Of a stretch of DNA of 64,000 nt, positions 41,833 to 48,984 are shown one piece after another. The position numbers and the translations under genes are program-made. Source of the DNA: Amycolatopsis australiensis (lineage in GTDB: Bacteria > Actinomycetota > Actinomycetes > Mycobacteriales > Pseudonocardiaceae); the NCBI RefSeq assembly GCF_900119165.1, contig NZ_FPJG01000002.1, positions 1 to 64,000 of the forward strand, read 5' to 3'. The notes under the pieces are model-generated. The model was not told the DNA's origin, ran no database searches, and saw only the letters and a list, made by a program, of their open reading frames with translations. Every line of letters starts with the position of its first letter. The stretch's first letter is position 1.

Positions 41833-42317
41833 GCAGGCACCGCCTCCGCACGTCCCCCCGGGTCCTGGAACTGCTGATCTTCTTCACGACGCTCACGCAG
41901 CACAAGGACCGCGAGGCCGTGCGCGTGCAACACGAAGTGTCGCGTTCGGGCAACCAGTTCCTCAACGCCGAACAGCAACGCGTGTTCCACGTCCGTGCCG
42001 AGGCCTACGCCGATCTCGCGCTCTCCTACGCCAAGGACCACCCCGGCGGCCACGACCAAAGCGCCGTCGGCGCGGGCATGCTGATGATCCAGACCGCCGA
42101 GCACGCGACCACGCAGTTGCGCGACGATCTCGACCTCGCGCAGGGCCACCCCGACGACGGCGTGTACGCGATCGGCCGCGCGACGATCGCCGCGTTCACG
42201 TGGCTGAAGGTCACCCACGGCTACGCCGAGTCGGAGCGGCGATTCCGCCGGGCGGTCAACGCCGTCCGCAGCCTCCCGGCCGCCGACGCGCCCCGCCAGC
42301 CCGCCGCCGCCCGGTAG
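41829..42317 (+). CDS. hypothetical protein, 162 aa
   Basis: ATG 41829 overlaps the previous stop (ATGA). All-helical, soluble protein with QQRVFHVRAEAYADLALSYA and MLMIQTAEHATTQLRDDLDL. No recognised motif. Ends before a strong 11-bp-stem hairpin (42342-42369). Confidence 0.6.
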   Translation: MSRHRLRTSPRVLELLIFFTTLTQHKDREAVRVQHEVSRSGNQFLNAEQQRVFHVRAEAYADLALSYAKDHPGGHDQSAVGAGMLMIQTAEHATTQLRDDLDLAQGHPDDGVYAIGRATIAAFTWLKVTHGYAESERRFRRAVNAVRSLPAADAPRQPAAAR

Positions 42318-42341
42318 CACCCCTCAGCTCTCACGTCACGT

Positions 42342-42369
42342 CCCCGGGGTGGCTCCGGCCACCCCGGGG
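42342..42369 (+). terminator. Hairpin between 42317 and the ArdC-like gene
   Basis: CCCCGGGGTGG and CCACCCCGGGG form an 11-bp stem with a 6-nt loop; the ribosome-binding site of the next gene follows directly. Confidence 0.7.
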
Positions 42370-42385
42370 GGAAGGAGGCCCGACC

Positions 42386-43750
42386 ATGGCCTACAAGAAG
42401 TACACCGCCGAAGACCGCGCCGCGTTCGCCGAGGCCGACGCCGAACTCGCCGACGCCGCCCACCGACTGCTCGCCGACCCCGAGGAAATCGAGCGGCTGG
42501 TCACCCACCTGATCACCATCCGCAGCCCCCGCGTCCTGCGGTTCTCCATGCGCAACCAAGCCATGCTGATCAACCAGGCCCGCGAACGCGGAGTCACCCT
42601 TACCGACCTGGACACCGCCAAGGGATGGAGCCAGCGCGGCCGCAGCGTCCGCGACGAGGAGCGCGAACACCCCTACCGCCTCACCGTCCCCAAGGGCACC
42701 GAAACCGTCGACGGCGACGCCGCCGACCACGACGACCAGGACCACGACGACCACGGCGACGGCGGCGAGGGCAAGAAGACCCGGGGCCGGTTCCGTACGC
42801 GTACGTACTACGACCACGCGCAGACCGAAGGTTTCGACGACACCATGCCCGGGTTCCGGCCGTCCACAGTGGAGGACCCCCAGGCAGTCCTACGCGAAGC
42901 GCTGGCCGACCAGCTCGACCGGTTCGGCTACGACGTCGTATTCGACGACGTCGACACCGTCGAGGTCAACGACGACGCCGAGCCGCCCGTGATCGCCGTT
43001 CCCGCCGACGACCCCGTGATCGGCATGGCCCGCGCCCTCGGCTCCATCCTCAGCCGCCCGCCGAAGGAACGCCCGCGCCAGCGGCGCGGAGAGCGTGCCC
43101 CCGCCGGTGATGCAGGCTGGATCACCGACAAGCCCGTCGGCGCCCGCCGCGTCGTGCTGGACCTCGGGGAGTTCAAGACCGCCGTTGCATGGGTGATCCC
43201 CCACCCCGAAAGCGGCAGCGTCGTCTACAAGGTGACCGGGCGAAGCCTCTACGGCACGTGGACCGTCCACAGCGAGGACGCCGCCAACCACGACACCATC
43301 ACATCCGCCACCGTCCAATACGGCGACTACACCGGCGCTGACTACTACAGCTACGGCCAAGCCCCCGGCCTGCCCAAGGTGAACGGCATCGAGTTGCTCG
43401 GCAGTTGCGGGGCAATCACCCCGGACCGGATAGCCCAGCTCGACCGCTACCGCGTCCGGCCCCGCCGCAGCGACGACGGCGGCCGCAGCAGCCGCGAAGT
43501 ACCCGACAAGACCGCCGACCGCACCGCCGCCGTCGTACGCGCGATCCTCACCGACTTCTACGCCCGCGACGACCTGGACCAGCTCCACCAGGCCCGAGCC
43601 CGCCGCGAAGCACCCCACCACCGCGCAACCGCCCACCGTGCTGCTGACCAACTCAAACGACAGATCGACGCGCTAACCGCCGACCTGGACACCGCCACCC
43701 AGGACGCAGCGCGCTACGGCGCGATCGCCGACACCGCGCAGCAGGACTAG
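42386..43750 (+). CDS. ArdC-like antirestriction protein (N-terminal ssDNA-binding domain), 454 aa
   Basis: ATG 42386 follows GAAGGAGG. Residues ~20-105 match the ArdC-like single-strand DNA-binding domain: LRFSMRNQAMLINQARERG, TDLDTAKGWSQRGRSV and REHPYRLTVPKG. ArdC proteins coat incoming plasmid ssDNA and shield it from restriction. The C-terminal metalloprotease of classical ArdC (HEXXH) is absent; instead there is a ~300-residue region of unknown fold with an Asp/His-rich low-complexity insert (DDQDHDDHGDGG) and a helical end. This suits a helper of conjugative entry, next to the nested repeat region and the orphan ParB. Confidence 0.72.
   Translation: MAYKKYTAEDRAAFAEADAELADAAHRLLADPEEIERLVTHLITIRSPRVLRFSMRNQAMLINQARERGVTLTDLDTAKGWSQRGRSVRDEEREHPYRLTVPKGTETVDGDAADHDDQDHDDHGDGGEGKKTRGRFRTRTYYDHAQTEGFDDTMPGFRPSTVEDPQAVLREALADQLDRFGYDVVFDDVDTVEVNDDAEPPVIAVPADDPVIGMARALGSILSRPPKERPRQRRGERAPAGDAGWITDKPVGARRVVLDLGEFKTAVAWVIPHPESGSVVYKVTGRSLYGTWTVHSEDAANHDTITSATVQYGDYTGADYYSYGQAPGLPKVNGIELLGSCGAITPDRIAQLDRYRVRPRRSDDGGRSSREVPDKTADRTAAVVRAILTDFYARDDLDQLHQARARREAPHHRATAHRAADQLKRQIDALTADLDTATQDAARYGAIADTAQQD
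43108..43124. repeat. Dispersed 17-bp palindrome, copy 22
   Basis: TGATGCAGGCTGGATCA, an exact consensus copy inside the ArdC-like gene. Confidence 0.85.
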
Positions 43751-43856
43751 CACCACCACCCGAAAACCGCCCACCCCCAAGCCGGCGACCCACCTCACCG
43801 GAACGCCGGCGACCACCACCCCGGAAATGTGGCACAGGTCACTAAGCTGCCAATGT

Positions 43857-43883
43857 CGTAAATCTCGTAAATCTGGTAAATTT
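43857..43883 (+). promoter_or_regulatory. Shared promoter/operator repeat, copy 3
   Basis: CGTAAATCT, CGTAAATCT, GGTAAATTT, preceded by CCAATGT, nearly identical to the copies at 40552 and 40896. Contains the -10-like TAAATT and lies 110 bp upstream of the orphan ParB gene. Confidence 0.7.
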
Positions 43884-43992
43884 AAGAAGTCGGCGGAACA
43901 CGGCTCGCAAGCGCCGTGCCGGGCGCGGGAAATCGCACTGAATCCCGCGCCCGGGTATTCCACCCCTCATTAATGCAAAGAACGGAACACTC

Positions 43993-45822
43993 ATGACCGC
44001 AACGCAGTCACAAACCGCCATCGTTCTTCCTTTCAGCGAGCCCGAGCGGGCCGAGGAAAACCAGGCCGAAAACCGAACCGACGAGGTCACCGCGACCGGC
44101 GAGGAGTCCGCTGCAGCGGCCGACGCGTCAGCGTTCGTCACGCGCCTGCTCGACCCCACGACCGTCGCTCCACACCCGTTCAACAGCGCCATTCGCTCTC
44201 AGCCGGACTGGTCCGAGCCCCGATGGGCCGCCCTGCGATCCTCCGTGGCTGAGCGCGGCGGAAACACCGCCGCCGGAACCGTTGTCACGCTGGAAGCATT
44301 CCTGCAGGCCCGTCCGAACCTTGCGGACAAGTTCTCCGAAAACATCAAGTACGTCACGATCTGTGGCCACCGCCGACGCGCTACCACCGAGGTGACAGGC
44401 ACTCCGTTCAAGGCCGAGATTGACGATTCCCTCATGGAGAACAATGGAGACATTGTTCGCATGACGGAAGACAACAAAAACCGCGAAGACATTTCCGAAC
44501 TTGAAGAAGCAATCATGTTCGAAAACTACATTCGGGGAGGTGTTTCGCAACGAAGCCTCGCGAAGCTGCTCACCGGATACACCCAGCCGACCATTTCGCG
44601 ACGGCTCGCGCTGCTGAACATGTGCCCGGAAATCCTCGAAGCGATCAACGGGAAAAGTGATCTGTATTACGACGAGGTCGAAGAAGACGGCCAGAAGGTC
44701 AAGAAGCTTAAGAAGCTGCCCACAGCAGAAGCGGCAGTAATCGCCCAGAAATTCCCCTACGCCGACCCGTCCAGCCCAGCCAGCAAAAAGGGTGCCACCC
44801 TCGACGAGGGACGCCGACGCGCCCAAATCCAGGTCCTCAAGACCATGAATGTACGCGGCCGAGAAACGGGATGGAACGTCGAACGAGTCTGCGCCTACGT
44901 CGCCCAGGTCATCGAATCGGTCACCACCGCAGAAAAACAGAAAATCAAGCTGATCAAGCCGAGCAAGGAATTCGGGTTCGCCGCCGCAGAGCGCCGCCTC
45001 ACCGATGCAGCCGGAATCACCAAGGCCCGCAAGGCCGGACACCTGGCCGCCGAGGTCGACACCACCACCGGTGAGCTGGTCTACTACACCACGGCCCCGA
45101 AGAAGAAGCCAGAGCCGCCGACCCCGCAGGCCGAGACGCAGACGAAGAGCGCCAGCCCGGTGGCGGCCGCGCCGAAGACCAAGGCCGAACCCTCAGAATG
45201 GGAAATCGCCAAAAAGGCCGAAGAAGCCAACAAGGCCGAGGCGCGAAAGCTGCGCATGGAATCACTTTTGAAGATCGTGGGCAAGACCCCTCCCCAACGG
45301 GAGATTCTTTGGATGTTCGCGCGTAGCTACCACAACGGAATCGCGCAGACCGCCGGTGGCGGAGACGCCGGGCGACTCGCGCAAAAACTCTGGCTCGAAA
45401 GCAATCTCGAACCGACCCTCGGTGACCAATTCCGAGAGCAGATGGCAGAGGAGGAAGACCCCAAACTCGACCTCCGCGCCGCCTGGGCACGAATGATCGC
45501 AGCCTACGAGCTGCACGCCCGCACCTGGAACGGAATGTGGAACCGTGTAGATATCGAGTATTTCGACCTGCTCTACCGCATGGATGGCTACACGCCCACC
45601 GCGTGGGAGTCTGAGCAGTTGAGCAAGACACGACAGCGGCTCGCCGACCAAGAAGCCGTCGAGGAGCCGGACGACGTCGAGGAGCCGGACGACGTCGAGG
45701 AGCCGGACGACGTCGAGGAGCCGGACGACGTCGAGGAGCCGGACGACGTCGAGGAGCCGGACGACGTCGAGGAGCCGGACGACGTCGAGGAGCCGGACGA
45801 CGTCAAGGCCGACGACCAGTAG
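43993..45822 (+). CDS. ParB/RepB-like DNA-binding protein, 609 aa, with eight C-terminal hexapeptide repeats
   Basis: ATG 43993 (leader ATGCAAAGAACGG). N-terminal ParB domain: FNSAIRSQPDWSEP, VTICGHRRRATTEV (about 120-133, GxRR box) and MTEDNKNREDISELEEAI (ENxxR-like). Then an HTH SQRSLAKLLTGYTQPTISRR and a helical domain. The middle carries a lysine/proline-rich linker (KKKPEPPTPQAETQTKSA). The C-terminus ends with EEPDDV repeated eight times. No ParA is adjacent, so it may be a regulator or replication-associated factor rather than a partition protein; the shared repeats at 40.5, 40.9 and 43.86 kb are candidate binding sites. Confidence 0.82.
   Translation: MTATQSQTAIVLPFSEPERAEENQAENRTDEVTATGEESAAAADASAFVTRLLDPTTVAPHPFNSAIRSQPDWSEPRWAALRSSVAERGGNTAAGTVVTLEAFLQARPNLADKFSENIKYVTICGHRRRATTEVTGTPFKAEIDDSLMENNGDIVRMTEDNKNREDISELEEAIMFENYIRGGVSQRSLAKLLTGYTQPTISRRLALLNMCPEILEAINGKSDLYYDEVEEDGQKVKKLKKLPTAEAAVIAQKFPYADPSSPASKKGATLDEGRRRAQIQVLKTMNVRGRETGWNVERVCAYVAQVIESVTTAEKQKIKLIKPSKEFGFAAAERRLTDAAGITKARKAGHLAAEVDTTTGELVYYTTAPKKKPEPPTPQAETQTKSASPVAAAPKTKAEPSEWEIAKKAEEANKAEARKLRMESLLKIVGKTPPQREILWMFARSYHNGIAQTAGGGDAGRLAQKLWLESNLEPTLGDQFREQMAEEEDPKLDLRAAWARMIAAYELHARTWNGMWNRVDIEYFDLLYRMDGYTPTAWESEQLSKTRQRLADQEAVEEPDDVEEPDDVEEPDDVEEPDDVEEPDDVEEPDDVEEPDDVEEPDDVKADDQ
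45003..45019. repeat. Dispersed 17-bp palindrome, copy 23
   Basis: CGATGCAGCCGGAATCA, inside the orphan ParB gene, where it encodes DAAGIT. Confidence 0.8.
45661..45804 (+). repeat. 18-bp tandem repeat, eight copies
   Basis: GAGGAGCCGGACGACGTC repeated eight times without change, coding for EEPDDV. The exact identity suggests recent expansion by slippage; a negatively charged tail results. Confidence 0.97.
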
Positions 45823-45844
45823 CCAGCCGACTTACCCCCGATTT

Positions 45845-45882
45845 CCCGGGGGGCCGGGAAGCAACCCGGCCCCCCGGGTTTT
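45845..45882 (+). terminator. Rho-independent terminator
   Basis: A perfect 14-bp stem starting CCCGGGGGGCCGGG with an AAGCAA loop, followed by TTTT, 22 bp after the orphan ParB stop. One of the few terminators here with a T-tract. Confidence 0.88.
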
Positions 45883-45906
45883 CGCGCGTGAGCGGATGAC
45901 CGCAGC

Positions 45907-45925
45907 CCGGCGCATCGAGCGCCGG
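45907..45925. repeat. GCGC-ATCGA-GCGC repeat, copies 1-2
   Basis: CCGGCGCATCGAGCGCCGG, a 7-bp stem around ATCGA; a variant (CGGGCATCGAGCGCCCG) follows near 45987. Related copies recur at 48.13, 48.29 and 48.38 kb. Confidence 0.65.
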
Positions 45926-46079
45926 CCTGCGGCCGCCGCCGGGGCGCGTCACCACAAGCGCGTGGTCGCGTTCCCGGCCGGCGGACGGGCATCGAGCGCC
46001 CGCCAAGGGGGGCGCCGCATCTTCAAAGAGCCCCTTCCTCCCGGGACGGCGACTCGTCGGCTTGGGCCAAAGGCGCGCG

Positions 46080-46096
46080 TGATTCAGCCTGCATCG
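46080..46096. repeat. Dispersed 17-bp palindrome, copy 24
   Basis: TGATTCAGCCTGCATCG, intergenic, just upstream of the TTAAG operator cluster. Confidence 0.8.
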
Positions 46097-46111
46097 AACG
46101 AGGCGTCGGCG

Positions 46112-46190
46112 ACTTAACTTGTGTTAAGTGTCTTAAGTTACGTATCCGATACTGAACTAAAGTGACGCCAGTTGGACACTTAAGATACGC
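46112..46190 (+). promoter_or_regulatory. AT-rich cluster of TTAAG half-sites
   Basis: ACTTAAC-TTGT-GTTAAGT (46112-46129) is a perfect 7-bp inverted repeat; CTTAAG palindromes recur at 46132 and 46179, the last two as the direct repeats TTAAGTTACG and TTAAGATACG. The stretch is strikingly AT-rich for this DNA and ends 20 bp before the 46211 start. Likely promoter with operator sites for a repressor. Confidence 0.6.
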
Positions 46191-46210
46191 AACGCGTAGA
46201 GTGCCATCGT

Positions 46211-47479
46211 ATGAGCGAAGAGCGCGGCGGAGACTCCTCGAAAACCTGTCAGTACCCCGGCGGGGACTACCCGAGCGAGTGCAGCCGTCCGGCCGCTCCC
46301 GACCCAAATACCGGTCGCCCCACGAAGTACTGCTACAAGAAGGACGGTTCAGGCCCGGTCCACTCCAAGGCCAACGCGTGGAAGGAACGCGACCGGCGGC
46401 AAAAGGCAGGCGTCCCGGCCGGCGTCACCTCGACCGGCAGAAGCCAGTCCGCGCTCGACACCATCGATCCGCTCGACGCCACCGCGCCGCAGACGCGGGC
46501 TCACCTCGGAGTCGAGATGAAGCTGTCGGATCTTCCACGGCGGATGCAGGAGTTCACGGACTTCGTACTGAACCTGGTGTCCGACGCGGCCACGGCTGGC
46601 GACGTCGAGGCCGCCTCAGCGGAAGTAGAAGAAGTACGCCACGACGCCGAAGCGAAAGTGGCCGAAGCGCAACGAGAACTCACGAGCGAGCAGCGCCGCC
46701 GGCGACAGGCCGAGACCCGCGCCGAAGAAGAGGCCAACGCTCGGGCCGAAGCCGACGCTGCCGCCGCCGAGGCCGTCGCCGACGTCGAGCGAATCCGAGC
46801 CGAAGCGGCCGCAGAAGTCGAGGCCGCCAAGGCGGCTGCAGCTGCCGAAGTCGACGCTGCGCGCGCGGATGCTGCAGCCAAGATCGAGAACGCCAACCGC
46901 GCGACCGAGGCAGCCGCCGCGAGCGAGGCCGCCGCAAAGACCGAGGCCGAGCGAATCCGCGTCGAGTCGGCTGCCGAAGTCGAACGGATCCGCCGAGAGG
47001 CTGAGGCCAGCATCGAGAGCGCTCACCAGGAAGCCGCCCAGGCTGTCACTGGCGCGCAGCGGGATGCGGATGCAGAGGTGGCGCGAGTTCGTGAAGAAGC
47101 CCAGACCCAGATCCGCGCCGCGAACGATGACGTATCGGCGGCGCGCACCTCCCAGGCTCGAGCCGAAGCCGAGCTGGAAAGCGTCAAGCGCGCGGCCGCC
47201 GAAGACCGGACGACCGCCGAAAACCTCCGAGCCGAACTCCGCGACGTCCGCGAACAACACCGCGCCGAGTTGTCCGAGATCCGGCAAGACGCTCGCCAGG
47301 AACGCGAACAACTACGCTCTGACCACGCGACGCAAACCGCGGACCTGCGGAGCACACTTCGTGCCCGCGACGAAGTCATCGAGCGACTCCGGCAGCAGCT
47401 CGAATCGACGCGCCCAGCGGCCGAGCCCGGACCCGGATCGTCCGGGCCGGCCCCCGGCAGCCGCCCGAAGACGCGGTGA
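46211..47479 (+). CDS. Long coiled-coil protein with N-terminal Cys cluster, 422 aa
   Basis: ATG 46211, weak ribosome-binding site. The first ~60 residues contain CQYPGGDYPSECSRPA and TKYCYKKDG, a possible zinc-binding module. From about 110 to 400 the protein is an uninterrupted Ala/Glu/Arg heptad coiled coil. The layout (small DNA-binding or metal domain plus long coil) resembles KfrA-type plasmid proteins that assist partition or organise plasmid DNA, though no sequence family is recognised. It stands between the orphan ParB and the mobilisation genes and has its own AT-rich operator region. Confidence 0.65.
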   Translation: MSEERGGDSSKTCQYPGGDYPSECSRPAAPDPNTGRPTKYCYKKDGSGPVHSKANAWKERDRRQKAGVPAGVTSTGRSQSALDTIDPLDATAPQTRAHLGVEMKLSDLPRRMQEFTDFVLNLVSDAATAGDVEAASAEVEEVRHDAEAKVAEAQRELTSEQRRRRQAETRAEEEANARAEADAAAAEAVADVERIRAEAAAEVEAAKAAAAAEVDAARADAAAKIENANRATEAAAASEAAAKTEAERIRVESAAEVERIRREAEASIESAHQEAAQAVTGAQRDADAEVARVREEAQTQIRAANDDVSAARTSQARAEAELESVKRAAAEDRTTAENLRAELRDVREQHRAELSEIRQDARQEREQLRSDHATQTADLRSTLRARDEVIERLRQQLESTRPAAEPGPGSSGPAPGSRPKTR

Positions 47480-47519
47480 ACGGGACCCGCGCACCGAGGA
47501 GTCACGCCGCCGGTGCGCG

Positions 47520-47536
47520 CGATGCCGCCTGAATCA
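47520..47536. repeat. Dispersed 17-bp palindrome, copy 25
   Basis: CGATGCCGCCTGAATCA, between convergent genes ending at 47479 and 47534; it overlaps the stop of the leftward gene. Confidence 0.85.
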
Positions 47537-47944
47537 CCCCGGACCGGGGCCCGTCGTCGGTACCTGCGTTACGTGGACGCCGAATCCTGACGGCGGAGGT
47601 GCGTCCCCAACGGCCGTTTTTTCGCGGCGGCGACGAACCGGGGTGATGCCGATCTGACGAAGTTCTCGGGCAGTCCAGCCCCCCGCCGTCGCGTCTTGCC
47701 AGGCGGTCGCTCGTGCCTCACCCGCTGCTGAGGCCGCACGTGTAGCTGCCTCGACCACGTGGTCCAGCGGCTCGAACAGGTCGGGTGGCGCCGCCTTCCG
47801 CAGCCGCTTTGCGTTCGTCAGCAGCTCGTCCAGCTGAGCCGCGGATTGAGTCGCCCTGTGAAGCCGCTTGATCAGCCGCATCCGCGCAGCCGTCTTCTCC
47901 TTCTGCAGCGCGGCCGCAGCGTCGAGTGTCATGTCAGTCCCCAT
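47534..47944 (-). CDS. hypothetical protein, 136 aa
   Basis: ATG 47944 follows GGAGTGGC; an alternative ATG is at 47932. Helical N-terminal two-thirds (MRLIKRLHRATQSAAQLDEL, FEPLDHVVEAATRAASAAGEA) and a C-terminal GGWTARELRQIGITPVRRRR that resembles a helix-turn-helix. Basic. No family recognised; possibly DNA-binding. Confidence 0.55.
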   Translation of the reverse strand: MGTDMTLDAAAALQKEKTAARMRLIKRLHRATQSAAQLDELLTNAKRLRKAAPPDLFEPLDHVVEAATRAASAAGEARATAWQDATAGGWTARELRQIGITPVRRRREKTAVGDAPPPSGFGVHVTQVPTTGPGPG

Positions 47945-48130
47945 GCCACTCCACCGTACGTGCAGCGAGGCAAGAAGGGCCCGACCTGCACGTCAGCTCG
48001 GTAAGGAGGTCGGAAACAGCCGGGCAACCCGCAAGCCACGTTGCCAGCGAGACAGGCGCCCGCGGAAACGCGGGAGACCAGCCGCCACGCCGGCCGGGGT
48101 TCCGCCTCTAGTGCCGCACGCAGGCGTGTG

Positions 48131-48430
48131 CCCGGGTCCGGCGCATCGAGCGCGGTTCGACCGCCGCGCGGGGCGGTGCAGGTTGGCTGCGGGCCGGTTG
48201 CGGGTTGGCGCGGGTTGGCTGCGAGCCCGGGTGCGGTGCGGGCCGTTGGGGCGCGGTACGGGGGTGACGTGGCTTGCGGTCGCCCGGCGCATCGAGCGCC
48301 CGTGCGACCCGCCCTCGCAGGGCGGCGCGTTGGCAGCGCCGTCGCGGGGGCGGCGTGCGTTGGCACCGGGGTCTGCGGTCGCCCGGCGCATCGAGCGCCG
48401 TCCGAACCGCCCTCGCGGGGCGACGTCGCG
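48131..48430. repeat. Repeat-rich region upstream of mobC, three diverged units
   Basis: Three units each begin with CGGCGCATCGAGCGC (near 48133, 48286, 48382) and continue into a GC-rich hairpin of the type CCGCCCTCGCGGGGCGG. Units 2 and 3 share 26 identical bases starting TGCGGTCGCCCGG. The ~590-bp stretch 47945-48537 otherwise has no gene. Its place directly before mobC and the relaxase gene suggests part of the transfer origin. Confidence 0.6.
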
Positions 48431-48459
48431 CCGTCAGCGCTCCGCTCAGGAGCAAGATA

Positions 48460-48480
48460 GGGTTTTCCATAGGAAAACCC
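48460..48480. promoter_or_regulatory. oriT-like inverted repeat
   Basis: GGGTTTTCC-ATA-GGAAAACCC, a perfect 9-bp inverted repeat 58 bp upstream of mobC, AT-rich against its surroundings. Inverted repeats of this kind flank nic sites recognised by relaxases. The nic site itself cannot be identified from sequence alone. Confidence 0.55.
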
Positions 48481-48537
48481 AGCATCGTCGGCGGCGGTTG
48501 TGGCAAAATGGACACCACGCACCTGGGGAGGTCCGGC

Positions 48538-48975
48538 ATGACGACAACGCGACGCAGAGAGCGCTTGGACGGCGAACGCCGCACCGAACGCACCGGACCG
48601 ATCGACTGGGCGCCGTCCGAGCTGGCCGTCATCGAAGCTGCCGCGGACGCGCGCGGCCAGGCCTCTACCACGTTCATCGCGAAGGCCGCGCTGGCCGTCG
48701 CCAGCGGCCGGTATCGGGTCACAGCTGACGCAGAGGGGCACGGTTTCAACGCGGAGCAGGTCGCGTTGCTTCGCCAGGCCGTCGAGCAGCAGATGCATCT
48801 GCGGCGGCTGCTGGCCAACGCCACCGGTTCCCTCAATCAGCTCGCCGCCGGCGCGAACTCCGGCAACCCGCCGACCGCCGCCGCGCTCGACGCCGCCCGC
48901 CAGTACTTGCTGAACCAGATCGCCGAGAACGACCGTGTCACCGCCCTGCTGCTCGACCTGGTCGACCCGGAGTAG
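48538..48975 (+). CDS. mobC: MobC-like relaxosome accessory protein, 145 aa
   Basis: ATG 48538 follows GGGGAGG; an ATG at 48508 lacks such a site. Ribbon-helix-helix N-terminus: DWAPSELAVIEAAADARGQA-STTFIAKAAL, the pattern of MobC/NikA proteins that bind oriT and help open it for the relaxase. C-terminal helices (EQVALLRQAVEQQMHLRRLL, SLNQLAAGANSG as in MobC) support the call; the LxxLxxxLNQxA motif is characteristic. The relaxase gene follows 9 bp after the stop. Confidence 0.85.
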   Translation: MTTTRRRERLDGERRTERTGPIDWAPSELAVIEAAADARGQASTTFIAKAALAVASGRYRVTADAEGHGFNAEQVALLRQAVEQQMHLRRLLANATGSLNQLAAGANSGNPPTAAALDAARQYLLNQIAENDRVTALLLDLVDPE

Positions 48976-48984
48976 GAGCGCGCG

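Noticed and set aside
45661..45804. CRISPR-like or iteron nature of the eight 18-bp repeats
   Set aside because: They are contiguous, in frame, and encode a hexapeptide tail of the ParB-like protein.
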